DNA from: DAOUJI01 sp965237875
GTDB lineage: Bacteria > Chloroflexota > Dehalococcoidia > Lucifugimonadales > JAGWBF01
NCBI GenBank assembly: GCA_965237875.1
Contig: CBDEGP010000002.1
Coordinates: 434,001 to 498,000 of the forward strand
DNA: 64,000 nt
Direction: 5' to 3'
Part shown: positions 16,935 through 24,927 of the stretch, one piece after another
How the letters are laid out: each line of letters opens with the position of its first letter
How positions within the stretch are numbered: the stretch's first letter is position 1
The notes under the pieces: generated by a model
The model's input: the letters and a program-made list of their open reading frames with translations, nothing else
Databases searched by the model: none
What the model was told of the DNA's origin: nothing
Translations under genes and position numbers: made by a program

Positions 16935-17628
16935 GTCGCCTCCCCTCGGAGGCCGCCATCGCCTGGGCCACCGTGCATTGGGGAACAAGGTCCTCAACCG
17001 GGTACTCAGTCTTTCCATCTATCTCCTCCCATAGGGCGTGCAGGTTGTCGGGATGCTTCTTCGAGCGGTCGCGGGAGTCCCCGGTGCCAGAGAAGTAGGA
17101 CTGGAAGAAGGACTCCGGTATGAGTCCGACCTCCTCGGGGAACTTGTGGCTTCCGGGGCAGACCCTCCCGTCCCGGAAGACGTTGAAGGCGGGCATCTTG
17201 TAGAGATGCTGGTCGGGGCCGGTCGGCCTGCCCAGAGCGGCGTAGACCCAGGGGGCGCGGGCCGGAGAGCAGACGAATACCAGCCCCGGCATGGGAAGCC
17301 TGAGCCGTGCGGGTGGCTTGAACGCCTCCCGTTGGAGGGCCACCGGCCAGACCTGGGGCGGCCTCCAGAGGGCCGCCACCTGCCCGGTCTCGCCCTGGCC
17401 CCACCAGAGGGTCTCCTGGGGCAGCAGGCCCGAGGAGAACCCCAGGTGCTGGATGAAGGCGTTGGCGATCTCGTCCGCCGAGACGGTCTTCACCCAGTTG
17501 GTGTCGCCCTCGAAGCCCCGCAGCAGGATGGTCTCCCCGTAGACTTCGAGCTGCACCTTCAGGGTGTCCCTGGGCGCTTCCGTCGCGCCCGGCAGGGACC
17601 ACCCGGTCTTTTCGGCGTCATTGGTCAT
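16921..17628 (-). CDS. PRTRC system protein B
   Basis: 235 aa, ATG at 17628 behind AAAAGGAGGACAACTACC. Features: LEVYGETILLRGFEG near the N-terminus, LPMPGLVFVCSP in the middle, then LYKMPAFNVFRDGRVCPGS, the most conserved stretch of the family. Comparative-genomic work has proposed an E2-like fold for this family; the cysteine in RVCPGS is the candidate acceptor, unproven here. It lies between protein F-like and protein A genes with overlaps at both ends, showing tight operon packing. C-terminus TVAQAMAA is not recognised. Confidence 0.8.
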   Translation of the reverse strand: MTNDAEKTGWSLPGATEAPRDTLKVQLEVYGETILLRGFEGDTNWVKTVSADEIANAFIQHLGFSSGLLPQETLWWGQGETGQVAALWRPPQVWPVALQREAFKPPARLRLPMPGLVFVCSPARAPWVYAALGRPTGPDQHLYKMPAFNVFRDGRVCPGSHKFPEEVGLIPESFFQSYFSGTGDSRDRSKKHPDNLHALWEEIDGKTEYPVEDLVPQCTVAQAMAASEGRRLAYR

Positions 17629-18457
17629 GGTAGTTGTCCTCCTTTTCGTGTTTGGGCAGCCGTGGCAGGATGAAGTCCAGCATCTCGGCGAAGCGGGCCG
17701 GAAGGTCCTCCTCCAGCCAGTCGGTGAGCCGGAACACCGAGTCCATGAGGGCGCTGGCTTTGCGCCACTCCTCGGTGCCCTCGGCGATGATCTCGTCCTC
17801 CCAGGGGTCGCAGAATCCGTCGTATGATCCGTCTTCGTAGCAGGCGTCTAGGAAGAAGTTGCCGGTCTCGGCCAGCAGCCATGAGGCGGCTTGCGCCGCC
17901 CCCTTGAACCGGGTCTCCTTCAGCGCCCCGGTGAGGGCTTCAATCGGTATGCCGCCCTGGGGAATCCTCTCCAGGATCTCCTGCGGGATGCGCTCGGCGG
18001 CCGATTCGAGCCAGGCCGTCCGCAGCCCGTGGGGGCCGTCGTAGTAGGCGTCGGGGGGTCTTATCAGCAGGGCCAGGGCCGAGAGGCCCTCGCGGTAGCC
18101 GTTCCACATCTCGTGGAGGCCGTCGTAGCCGAAGCCCATCAGGTCGAAGGGGATGCCCTGCCTCAGCCAGGACCACGGGGGATCGTCCCCGTCGTCCGCC
18201 CACAGGTCGATGAACGGCCCGTAGAGGGGGAAGTGCCGCTCCCTGAAGAGATTGGCGAACCGCTCCACCCTCATGCGCACGTCGGGAGCCGAGAGCGCCG
18301 CCTCCGCCTCATCGGGGAAGAGGCGGCGCACCAGCTTCGCGAACCATGCGTAGTCGTCGGCGTGGCCGACTATCGTGACCAGCTCCCGCAGCGACGGCGG
18401 ACGCCGCAGGAGCAAGTCGGCCAGCCCGCTCAGGAGCGCCGGGGTCGCAGTTGCCAT
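17618..18457 (-). CDS. PRTRC-block alpha-helical protein, possibly protein F
   Basis: 279 aa, ATG at 18457 behind TGGAGG. The protein is Trp-rich and mostly helical: RRPPSLRELVTIVGHADDYAW, LWADDGDDPPWSWLRQG, WNGYREGLSALALLI, and an acidic end WLEEDLPARFAEMLDFILPRLPKHEKED. I see no catalytic or metal motif. Its place between protein C and protein B, in a run of overlapping genes, matches where PRTRC protein F is found in other cassettes; the F name is from context rather than a motif. It overlaps the 76-aa gene upstream by 28 bp and protein B by 11 bp. Confidence 0.7.
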   Translation of the reverse strand: MATATPALLSGLADLLLRRPPSLRELVTIVGHADDYAWFAKLVRRLFPDEAEAALSAPDVRMRVERFANLFRERHFPLYGPFIDLWADDGDDPPWSWLRQGIPFDLMGFGYDGLHEMWNGYREGLSALALLIRPPDAYYDGPHGLRTAWLESAAERIPQEILERIPQGGIPIEALTGALKETRFKGAAQAASWLLAETGNFFLDACYEDGSYDGFCDPWEDEIIAEGTEEWRKASALMDSVFRLTDWLEEDLPARFAEMLDFILPRLPKHEKEDNYHDQ

Positions 18458-18660
18458 CGCAGCGCCTCCAGGAGGCGTCCGGTGGACGAGGCGTAGTCCT
18501 GCGCCTGGACGCAGGCCGTCTCGACCTCCGGCTGTCGTGCGGCCGCGGCGTCCAGGTCGAGGGAGCCGTCGGGCCGTGTGAGCTCCGCCGTGAGCTCGAT
18601 GATGCTCAGGTTCACCGGCGGCGTCGCCGCCAGCAGACCCGTGAATGTCGGGGTGTCCAT
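18430..18660 (-). CDS. Small hypothetical protein in the PRTRC operon
   Basis: 76 aa, ATG at 18660 with GGGGAGGG upstream. The sequence has VNLSIIELTAELTRPDGSLDLDAAAARQPEV and a C-terminal basic end. Not recognised. It begins 13 bp after the stop of the ubiquitin-like protein C gene and overlaps the next gene, so it is very likely translated as part of the cassette. Possibly a diverged PRTRC component, but no motif supports a specific letter. Confidence 0.6.
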   Translation of the reverse strand: MDTPTFTGLLAATPPVNLSIIELTAELTRPDGSLDLDAAAARQPEVETACVQAQDYASSTGRLLEALRWQLRPRRS

Positions 18661-18673
18661 GCGACGCCCTCCC

Positions 18674-18880
18674 CTAGCTCCGGGCGGTGGCGTGAGCGCC
18701 CTTGGTGCCCACCCGCCGCTGGAACTCGTAGATGGTGTCCTCGCCCCGGGCGGTCTCCTTCACCGAGGCGTTGGCGATCTCCCCGTAGAAATCGCTCAGG
18801 GTCTGCTTCACCTCGTCGACGGTCATCCCGGCGTCGGGGTCGGGGAACTCGCGGTCGTCGTATACGAAGATGCGTGCCAT
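18674..18880 (-). CDS. PRTRC system protein C, ubiquitin-like
   Basis: 68 aa, start ATG at 18880 behind AAAGGAGAAGAACCA. It follows the family closely: RIFVYDDREFPDPD, a central helix MTVDEVKQTLSDFY, EIANASV, then IYEFQRRVGTKG. The predicted beta-grasp order and size fit a ubiquitin-like fold. The protein continues for eight residues after VGTKG (AHATARS at the end), so a peptidase such as protein A would have to expose any Gly terminus. It starts the tightly packed C-(76 aa)-F-B-A-ThiF run, downstream of the helicase and a hairpin. Confidence 0.9.
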   Translation of the reverse strand: MARIFVYDDREFPDPDAGMTVDEVKQTLSDFYGEIANASVKETARGEDTIYEFQRRVGTKGAHATARS

Positions 18881-18923
18881 TGGTTCTTCTCCTTTGCGTG
18901 TGATGCTTCTTTCCCTAGCCGTG

Positions 18924-18960
18924 CGGGGAAGCCGCCGCTTCGATTGCGACGGCCTCCCCG
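18924..18960 (-). terminator. Hairpin between helicase and protein C
   Basis: CGGGGA (18924-18929) pairs with TCCCCG (18955-18960), continuing inward as GCCG/CGGC and CGC/GCG with single mismatches and a 7-base loop. It lies just beyond the helicase stop and before the protein C leader. Confidence 0.5.
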
Positions 18961-18972
18961 TGCCTCTGCGGT

Positions 18973-21354
18973 CTAGCGTCCCGCGCCGACCGTCTCCTTC
19001 TCCTTCTCAAGCTCCATCGCCCACTCGAACATCGAGAGGCTTGCGGGCTGGGGCTTCCCGTTGCTGCGCTTCGGCTTGACCGGCTCGGCCATGAACTCGG
19101 CCCAGGAGAACAGCGACTGCTGAGGCTCGTCGGCCTCGTCGTGGTGGTGCCCGTTGCCGTTGACCGGGGCAGCCCCGTTCCCGTTGGCCCCGTTGCCGTT
19201 GGCGGGCGCGTGGCCGTTGCCCAGCGCCAGCTCCACCGTAGGCCCGATTGCGTCGTGACCGTTGGCGTGGTGGCCGTTCCCGTTGACCGCGACGGCCTCC
19301 GGCTCGATCTCCACCGGCTTCCAGCCGTCGTCCACCAGCAGCTCCTCGGCGGTGGCCTCGGCGTTCCGCGCCTGGGCGAAGACCTCCTCCACCGTCTCGG
19401 CTTCGTCGTCCTCAGCCTCTCCGCTGACGATCTTGCGGGCCAGGGCCATCATCATGTCGTCGCCGTCGTCCCCGAAGGCGGCCAGCCCGTCCTCCGGCAG
19501 CTCGCCCTCTACGGCGAGGGAGCTTTGCAGCTTCTTCGCCACCAGCTTCAGGGCGTCGGCCTGTAGGGTGTTCTTGTAGGACATGAACACCACCTTCACC
19601 GGGCGGGTCTGCCCGATGAGCCACGACCGCCGCGACGCCTGACGCATTACGTACACACTGTAGTCAACCTCTCCCCAAACGATAGTCTGAAAGTCGATGA
19701 GGTCGAGGCCCGTCTGCACCAGGCGGGGATGGCAGATCATCACGTCGATGCCCTGCTTCACCTTGTCGGCCACCCACTTCTCCCTCTTGTTGGGAGCCAC
19801 GGCGTCGGCCTTCATCACCGCCACCCGGAAGCCGTGACGGGTGAGGATGTCGTCCATCCGCCCGGTGATGTCCCGGGTCCCTGTGTGGGTGACGTAGACC
19901 AGCACCCGGCGTCCCGCCATGCGCTCGGCGGCCACCAGGTCCACCAGGGCCTTCTCCTTCGGGTATAGCTTGCTCTCGGAGAGGGGCGGCACCTGGACGA
20001 TGACGTCGCCGCTCCTGGGGTCGAACACCGTCTCCCCCTTGGTGCACCCATCGGGGTAGGCCAGCAGGGTTTGCAGGTAGGTGGCGAGCAGCCTCTTGGA
20101 GCCGCTCTTGAGCGCATCCGCCAGCTTCTTCCGCAGCTTCTCGAAGACGTGATTGTAGGCGCTGCGCTGGGAGTATCCCGTCGCGTCCTTCTCCGCGTCC
20201 ATCGAGGACAGGAGTATCTGCTCGTCGTAGTCCGGCAGCCCCGAGGCCACGTCCGCCAACCGGAGGAAGACGGTGTTGCCTATGAGGTGGAAGAGGGCTG
20301 ACGGGGCGAGCCCCGGCCTCTCCCTGACCACCTTGCGGAACTTCTTGCGCCTGCTGTTGCGCCCGTCCTCCATCGACTCGTCGTCGGGCTTGCCGATGGA
20401 GTGCTCGACGAAGCCGTACCGCTCGATCCAGCGGCCCTCCTCGGAGCGCCCGAACTCCGTCCTGATTTCAGGGGAGAAGCGATAGAGCAAGTGAAACAGC
20501 GTCGAGCTGTAGCCGCCCATAAGGGTTCCACTCAGGCTGAGGGACTTGCCGCAGGCGTCTGCGAGGACTCCCGCCGCGATGCCCTGGGCCGAGCCGCGCC
20601 CCTTGTACTCGTGAACTTCGTCCGTGATGAGCAGGTCGAAGAAGCCCCTCATGTGGGTCTTCACGTAGTCCGCGAGCGGATACCTCTTGGGGCCGGACTT
20701 GTCCGCCTGCCAGAGGGGGGAGCCGCAGTAGGGGCAGACGTGCCGCCTGCGGTTCAGGTCGGCGTCGGTCAGGGGCACCCCGTCCTTGTCTGTGATCTGC
20801 GCCGTGCAGTCGGGGCAGCAGGGGACGCGGTACGGGTCTTTCGTCTCCTCGTCCCGCACCAGCCTGCCCTTCGACGTTGCCCACCGCTGGATGACGGCGG
20901 CCTGCCAGCGGTAGGACAGCTTGGCCCGCTCCCTGGACATGACCGCGAACAGGGGGCCGGAGCCGATGGAGAGGCGCAGCCTCTCCAGGTCGGTGATGGA
21001 CTCGACGATGGCGGCGCGAGCGCCGGGCACCGTCATCTCCACCTCGCGCTTCCACTTGGGCACCAGGTGGGGCGGGCAGAGCACCAGGATACTCTTGAAG
21101 CCCGCCATGTGCGCCGCCGCCGCGCCGATGAACGTCTTTCCCGTTCCCATCTCCCCGACGACGGTGGTGCCCCGGTGGGCTTCGAGGGAGAGGGCCGCGC
21201 CCCTGATGGCGTCGGTCTGCGCCCCCAGGGGGGTGCGGAGCAGCCGGGGGAGCGTGCCGCCGTTCTCCGAGGGGCGGTAGAGGGGCGGGTAGGACTCCAC
21301 CACCCGCTGGGCGATGGCCTCCTTGTAGGTGTCGATGAACTCTCCGAGGTTCAT
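18973..21354 (-). CDS. SNF2/DEAD-like helicase with internal zinc finger
   Basis: 793 aa, ATG at 21354 behind AAGGAAGGAGACACG. Walker A is GEMGTGKT (67-74), Walker B is DEVH (245-248). A four-cysteine insert (about 179-183 and 207-210) sits between them. The second RecA domain ends with VDYSVYVMRQASRRSWLIGQ, a motif V-VI region of superfamily 2. A long Asn-Gly-His low-complexity linker (about 705-760) precedes the last 35 residues. Such helicases accompany PRTRC and DUF6094 genes on mobile elements; likely an ATP-driven DNA remodeller in replication or repair of the element. Confidence 0.9.
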   Translation of the reverse strand: MNLGEFIDTYKEAIAQRVVESYPPLYRPSENGGTLPRLLRTPLGAQTDAIRGAALSLEAHRGTTVVGEMGTGKTFIGAAAAHMAGFKSILVLCPPHLVPKWKREVEMTVPGARAAIVESITDLERLRLSIGSGPLFAVMSRERAKLSYRWQAAVIQRWATSKGRLVRDEETKDPYRVPCCPDCTAQITDKDGVPLTDADLNRRRHVCPYCGSPLWQADKSGPKRYPLADYVKTHMRGFFDLLITDEVHEYKGRGSAQGIAAGVLADACGKSLSLSGTLMGGYSSTLFHLLYRFSPEIRTEFGRSEEGRWIERYGFVEHSIGKPDDESMEDGRNSRRKKFRKVVRERPGLAPSALFHLIGNTVFLRLADVASGLPDYDEQILLSSMDAEKDATGYSQRSAYNHVFEKLRKKLADALKSGSKRLLATYLQTLLAYPDGCTKGETVFDPRSGDVIVQVPPLSESKLYPKEKALVDLVAAERMAGRRVLVYVTHTGTRDITGRMDDILTRHGFRVAVMKADAVAPNKREKWVADKVKQGIDVMICHPRLVQTGLDLIDFQTIVWGEVDYSVYVMRQASRRSWLIGQTRPVKVVFMSYKNTLQADALKLVAKKLQSSLAVEGELPEDGLAAFGDDGDDMMMALARKIVSGEAEDDEAETVEEVFAQARNAEATAEELLVDDGWKPVEIEPEAVAVNGNGHHANGHDAIGPTVELALGNGHAPANGNGANGNGAAPVNGNGHHHDEADEPQQSLFSWAEFMAEPVKPKRSNGKPQPASLSMFEWAMELEKEKETVGAGR

Positions 21355-21469
21355 GTCGTGTCTCCTTCCTTATGTAGGGTGTGGGTGTGTCCGATGACCC
21401 CGTATCGAGTACGGGGGCAGGCTTGGCGAGGCGTGGGGCCTCGTGGGGGGCGGCTCGATGGCGAGCCGT

Positions 21470-21691
21470 CTAAGCGGCTTTCAGGGAGGCCCTGAGAGCG
21501 TCCAGTTCGGCGCGCTCCCTGCGCCTGGCGTCTTCGTAGCAGCGTCCCGACAGGTGGTACGCCTTCACCGGCGAGGAGACGGCCCTGCCGTAATCGTCGA
21601 TGTCCACCGAGGCCGTCTGCATGGCCGGTTCGCCGGGGAGGATGGGCTGCCCGCAGCGGCAGCAGGCTTCGAGGGTCATGGTTGTCTGCAT
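21470..21691 (-). CDS. Small putative zinc-binding protein
   Basis: 73 aa, ATG at 21691 (an alternative ATG lies four codons in), with GGAAGGAAGG upstream. CCRCGQPI (about 10-17) and YHLSGRCYEDA (about 45-55) give a Cys-x2-Cys ... His-x4-Cys pattern that could hold one zinc. The C-terminus is a charged helix. Unknown function. It lies between the helicase and the methyltransferase, with an intergenic hairpin on its upstream side. Confidence 0.65.
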   Translation of the reverse strand: MQTTMTLEACCRCGQPILPGEPAMQTASVDIDDYGRAVSSPVKAYHLSGRCYEDARRRERAELDALRASLKAA

Positions 21692-21739
21692 CGTTCAACC
21701 TTCCTTCCTTACATGGGGTGTGTTGCGTCCGAAACGAGA

Positions 21740-21778
21740 CGAGGCCCCGCCGTCCCGTAGAGGAATGACGGGGCCTCG
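21740..21778 (-). terminator. Intergenic hairpin, perfect 10-bp stem
   Basis: CGAGGCCCCG (21740-21749) pairs perfectly with CGGGGCCTCG (21769-21778), with a second inner helix around the loop. On the transcript the 3' arm is followed by UCUCGUUUC, a tail it shares with the hairpin at 25360-25394. Confidence 0.6.
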
Positions 21779-21801
21779 CGATTGCGCTTGTGGTGAGTCG
21801 T

Positions 21802-22839
21802 CTACGCCGCTATCTCGACGATCTCGCCGTCGCCCAGGTCGAGGGAGACCACGGTGGTATTGAGCCGCTCGCGGTAGACCTCCTTCTCCGGGGTGTCCTC
21901 GACCTGCACCATCTCCTTGGAGGTCCTGCCCTTGACCAGGATGCGCCGCTCTCCGGCCTCCAGCACCAGGTTGTCGAGGAAGCCCGCCGCCACCAGCATC
22001 GCCATGTGTCCCCTGCGAAGGGGCATCAGGGGCCGGGTGCGGTTGTCCTTCGCGGGCCAGAGCGAGTCGGTTATCTCCGCGCTGGCCCACAGCCCCGTCC
22101 GCCTGGCCTCCGTCGCCGCAGCGACGGGATCGACGGTGCGAGTGGTGAACAGGATGTCTCCCGCCGGGGTCGCCTTGGCCTTGAAGAAGGGGTACCGCAC
22201 CCCTCCCAGCCGTTCGGGGTCTCCCTCCGACCACCTGTTGACCGTCTCCTCGGCGGAGGCGTCGGGGATGGGGTCGGCCTTTCGGTAGCCCAGGAGCGCC
22301 ACCTGGTCGAACACCTCCCGCTCCGGGTCCGGGAAGGCCCAGCAGCGCAGGTTCCGGTAGTGGGTGGAGAGGTAGCGGGCCGAGACCGCAAGCCGTTGGC
22401 GTGGGACGATGAAGACTAGCAGCCCGCCCTCGGCCAGGTAGCGGGTGCAGTGGGTGAGGAAAGCGTGCTCGACGCGCTTGTCCTCCTGGTCCCAATCGTA
22501 TGGCGGATTGACGTAGGCGAGGCCGAAGGCCCCGTTTGCGATGGAGGTGGCGAACAGGTCTGCGGCGAGGGCGCGGTCGAGCCGCTCCTCGGCCTGCTGC
22601 GCCCGGTCCCGGTGAAGCTCCACTCCGTAGGTCTCGACGGGGAGGCTGCCCCGGTGGCGAAGCTCCTCCGCAAGCTGCGCCACGGCGTCCCCGCCCCCGC
22701 AGCAGGGGTCGAGGATGCGCAGCGTCTCCCGGTTGTAGTTGTGGTGGCCGTAGGGCGTGTCGATCAGCCCCGCGATCATGTCCACCACCCTGTCCGGCGT
22801 GGGGTAGTAGCCGCCCTTGCTCTGAGCTGCGAGTCTCAT
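21802..22839 (-). CDS. DUF6094-like N6-adenine DNA methyltransferase
   Basis: 345 aa, ATG at 22839. Class I methyltransferase with a SAM loop LDPCCGGGDA (about 43-52), an acidic strand end YGVELHRDRA, and the catalytic NPPYDW motif of N6-adenine (amino) methyltransferases near residue 115. The C-terminal half has PLRRGHMAMLVAAGFLDN, seen in element-borne DUF6094 proteins. No restriction enzyme is adjacent, so self-protection or replication control of the element is more likely than restriction (inference). Its start overlaps the upstream zinc-ribbon gene in an ATGA arrangement. Confidence 0.85.
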   Translation of the reverse strand: MRLAAQSKGGYYPTPDRVVDMIAGLIDTPYGHHNYNRETLRILDPCCGGGDAVAQLAEELRHRGSLPVETYGVELHRDRAQQAEERLDRALAADLFATSIANGAFGLAYVNPPYDWDQEDKRVEHAFLTHCTRYLAEGGLLVFIVPRQRLAVSARYLSTHYRNLRCWAFPDPEREVFDQVALLGYRKADPIPDASAEETVNRWSEGDPERLGGVRYPFFKAKATPAGDILFTTRTVDPVAAATEARRTGLWASAEITDSLWPAKDNRTRPLMPLRRGHMAMLVAAGFLDNLVLEAGERRILVKGRTSKEMVQVEDTPEKEVYRERLNTTVVSLDLGDGEIVEIAA

Positions 22840-23102
22840 GTCGTCTCTCCCTTCTGTGTGTCGTCTTTGGTGTCCGTCGAAGGCCCGAACCGGCAGGGTT
22901 CGGGCTGGCAGAAGTGGCAGTCCCTTCTCGCCCTGGTCGGAGGCACGTAGTCCTCGACCGTCATGGCCTGGAATATCACCTGGATGCCGCAGTTGCCGCA
23001 GTGGTATATCTCCCCGGTGTGGATGTCCTTGTCCGGCTCCTCCACCTGCGCGAACCGCTCGTTGCAGTGCGGGCAGGTGAAGAACAGCGTCTGTTCCGTC
23101 AT
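22836..23102 (-). CDS. Zinc-ribbon protein
   Basis: 88 aa, ATG at 23102. FTCPHCNERF (about 8-17) and YHCGNCGIQV (about 33-42) give a classical CxxC...CxxC zinc ribbon; a further CHFC lies in the C-terminal part. The gene stop overlaps the methyltransferase start, so the two are translationally coupled. Possibly a DNA- or RNA-binding partner of that enzyme; no closer assignment can be made. Confidence 0.75.
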   Translation of the reverse strand: MTEQTLFFTCPHCNERFAQVEEPDKDIHTGEIYHCGNCGIQVIFQAMTVEDYVPPTRARRDCHFCQPEPCRFGPSTDTKDDTQKGETT

Positions 23103-23125
23103 GGTTCGTCTCCTTCCCGCCGCCG

Positions 23126-23536
23126 TCAGGCGGCGATTGCCATGTCTTCGTGTTCGTTCCTCCGCAACCCGACCACCTCTCCGATTGCCAGGTTGCGCTG
23201 GAAGCAGAGGACCTGGGGTGTCCCCATGCTCTCGGCGCAGGGAACGCAGTAGGCGGTGATGAGCTCGGCGCGGTTGGCGACGGTCATCCGCCGCACCAGC
23301 ACCGAGTCGCCCTCCGGCAGCCTGTGGCGGTAGAGCATGACCGAGGGGTCGCTCCGCTCCGCCTCCGTCACTGGCCGGAAGAAATGCGGCTGGCCCGAGC
23401 TGACCAGGTGCTGCGAGCCGTCGTGGGGGCAGTAGCGGCAGGTCTTCCCGTCAGGGGAGAAGCACCGCCAGGCCCCGCCGTTGCGCTGGCCCCTCCGCTT
23501 GTTGTTGCGCTTGGCCCGTTTGAGAGTCCTATCCAT
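23126..23536 (-). CDS. Hypothetical Cys/His protein
   Basis: 136 aa, ATG at 23536. The first 20 residues are very basic (KRAKRNNKRRGQR). A CRYCPHD motif with nearby Cys and His (about 25-45) and a later YCVPCAES (about 95-102) could form zinc sites. Not recognised. It overlaps the upstream 208-aa gene by 8 bp and sits 23 bp before the zinc-ribbon gene, so it belongs to the same transcript. Confidence 0.65.
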   Translation of the reverse strand: MDRTLKRAKRNNKRRGQRNGGAWRCFSPDGKTCRYCPHDGSQHLVSSGQPHFFRPVTEAERSDPSVMLYRHRLPEGDSVLVRRMTVANRAELITAYCVPCAESMGTPQVLCFQRNLAIGEVVGLRRNEHEDMAIAA

Positions 23537-24155
23537 CGCTTCCCTCCTCCGGCAGGGTGAGCCAGCCCGACCCGACCGCCTGGGACAGGTCGTCGTGGAG
23601 CTTCTTGGCCTTGGGAGCGCACCTGTAGGCGGAGACGCCCACGGACTGGAGAGGAACGATCTCGCCCTCCTCCAGGCCCCGGTGCCAGAGCCAGTCGGCC
23701 CAGGAGCGGTGCAGGGGGAGCGGGCTGCGCTTGTCGAGGAAGCGGTGATGCAGCGCCGGGGCCTCCTCCTCCGACTGCGCCAGCAGCAGGAACGAGTCCT
23801 TCTCGTAGGCGAACTCGGCGGTCTTCGTATACACGAGGGCGTGCCAGCCGCCGGAGCCGCGCAGACGGGCTATCTTGGTCGTCCACGTCCCGATGGTCTC
23901 GTAGGGAATGTGGCACTGCTGGTAGCCGCCGCTGAGGGCCATGCCATCCGCGCCACGGATGATGTGGGCGGTGTCCGGGGGCTGCTTGAGGAGGGACGCC
24001 CAGATCGCCTTGAGCGCTGTCTGGGAGCCGACCATCGAGACGAACCAGAGGCCCTCGGTCTTGTCGTCGCGTGCGAAGGCGTCGGCGGTGGCCGAGAAGC
24101 CGCCCGCCGAGATGGTGTAGAGGTTCTCGGGGTCGATGGTGTGGGTTGCGAGCAT
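23529..24155 (-). CDS. Hypothetical element protein
   Basis: 208 aa, ATG at 24155 with AAAGGAGACTCGAC upstream. The sequence is well formed (ISAGGFSATADAF, LWFVSMVGSQTALKAIW, GWHALVYTKTAEFAYE, LHRSWADWLWHRGLEEGEI) but matches no family I recognise. Trp-rich helix in the C-terminal half. It begins a three-gene overlapping run ending in the methyltransferase. Confidence 0.65.
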   Translation of the reverse strand: MLATHTIDPENLYTISAGGFSATADAFARDDKTEGLWFVSMVGSQTALKAIWASLLKQPPDTAHIIRGADGMALSGGYQQCHIPYETIGTWTTKIARLRGSGGWHALVYTKTAEFAYEKDSFLLLAQSEEEAPALHHRFLDKRSPLPLHRSWADWLWHRGLEEGEIVPLQSVGVSAYRCAPKAKKLHDDLSQAVGSGWLTLPEEGSDG

Positions 24156-24193
24156 GTCGAGTCTCCTTTCGTGGTGGGGGTTGAGAACCGATG

Positions 24194-24211
24194 CGCGGGG
24201 GAGTCCCCGCG
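24194..24211 (-). other. Short perfect hairpin upstream of the 208-aa gene
   Basis: CGCGGGG (24194-24200) pairs with CCCCGCG (24205-24211) around a GAGT loop; a second GC hairpin (about 24221-24238) follows. Together they fill the gap after the RadC-like gene. Confidence 0.45.
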
Positions 24212-24250
24212 TGGTGAGCCGGACGGCGCAGGCCGCCCGGTCGAGCGCCG

Positions 24251-24808
24251 TCAGGACATGAGGCCCCGCTCCTTGAGGCTGACGAACCGCTTGCCGCCTA
24301 TCACGATGTGATCGACCAGCTCGATGTCCAGAAGCTCCGCAGCCTGCTTCAGCTTCCGCGTGATGAGCACGTCTTCCGGGCTGGGATCGGGGTCTTTGGA
24401 GGGGTGGTTGTGGGCCACGATTACCGAGGGAACTGACTCGACGACGGCGGGGCGCAGCACCTCGGCGGGGCGCACCACAGACGAATACACGTTGCCCTGG
24501 TAGACGACGCGCTGGCCCAAGACCTGGTTCTTCCTGTCGAGAAGCAGCACCCGGAGCTGCTCCTGTGCCAGCGCGGACATCTCCGGCCCCAGCAGGCCGT
24601 AGGCGTCGCTGGGGGTGTTGATGGACGGGGGATCGTCCGGGCCGTCCGTCCTGGTGGAGACCTCGTAGCGTATCGCCAGCTCTCCCAGCAGGCTCAGGTT
24701 GCTGCGCAGTGCGTCCAGCAGAGCCTGCCCCTCCTGACTGGCAGCGGGGGCGTCATCGGGGAAGAGCGGGAGCGTCTCGTTTAGGTTGGCCTTCTTCTTC
24801 CTGGGCAT
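24251..24808 (-). CDS. RadC-like JAB-domain protein
   Basis: 185 aa, ATG at 24808. The C-terminal domain has the RadC JAB signature HNHPSKDPDPSPED (about 133-146) with VVYQGNVYSSVVRPAEVLRPAV before it and LVDHIVIGGKRFVSL after, so the zinc ligands His, His and Asp are present. The helix-hairpin-helix part of chromosomal RadC is absent. Element-borne RadC proteins are common on ICEs and plasmids, often near SSB; their biochemical role is unsettled. This is the second JAB protein of the element, the other being PRTRC protein A. Confidence 0.85.
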   Translation of the reverse strand: MPRKKKANLNETLPLFPDDAPAASQEGQALLDALRSNLSLLGELAIRYEVSTRTDGPDDPPSINTPSDAYGLLGPEMSALAQEQLRVLLLDRKNQVLGQRVVYQGNVYSSVVRPAEVLRPAVVESVPSVIVAHNHPSKDPDPSPEDVLITRKLKQAAELLDIELVDHIVIGGKRFVSLKERGLMS

Positions 24809-24841
24809 ATCAGCCTCCTCGTAGTCGGTTGGGACGAGAAG

Positions 24842-24874
24842 CGGGGCCGCCCCTGTAGGTGGGAAGCGGCCCCG
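24842..24874 (-). terminator. Intergenic hairpin, perfect 9-bp stem
   Basis: CGGGGCCGC (24842-24850) pairs with GCGGCCCCG (24866-24874); CCC/GGG extends it inward. It lies between the SSB stop and the RadC-like start. The downstream tail on the transcript is CUUCUCGUCCC. Confidence 0.55.
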
Positions 24875-24927
24875 TGGTGGTGCGCCCGGTGAAGGGCGGC
24901 GTCGCTATGCGGTTGTGGAGAGGCGGT

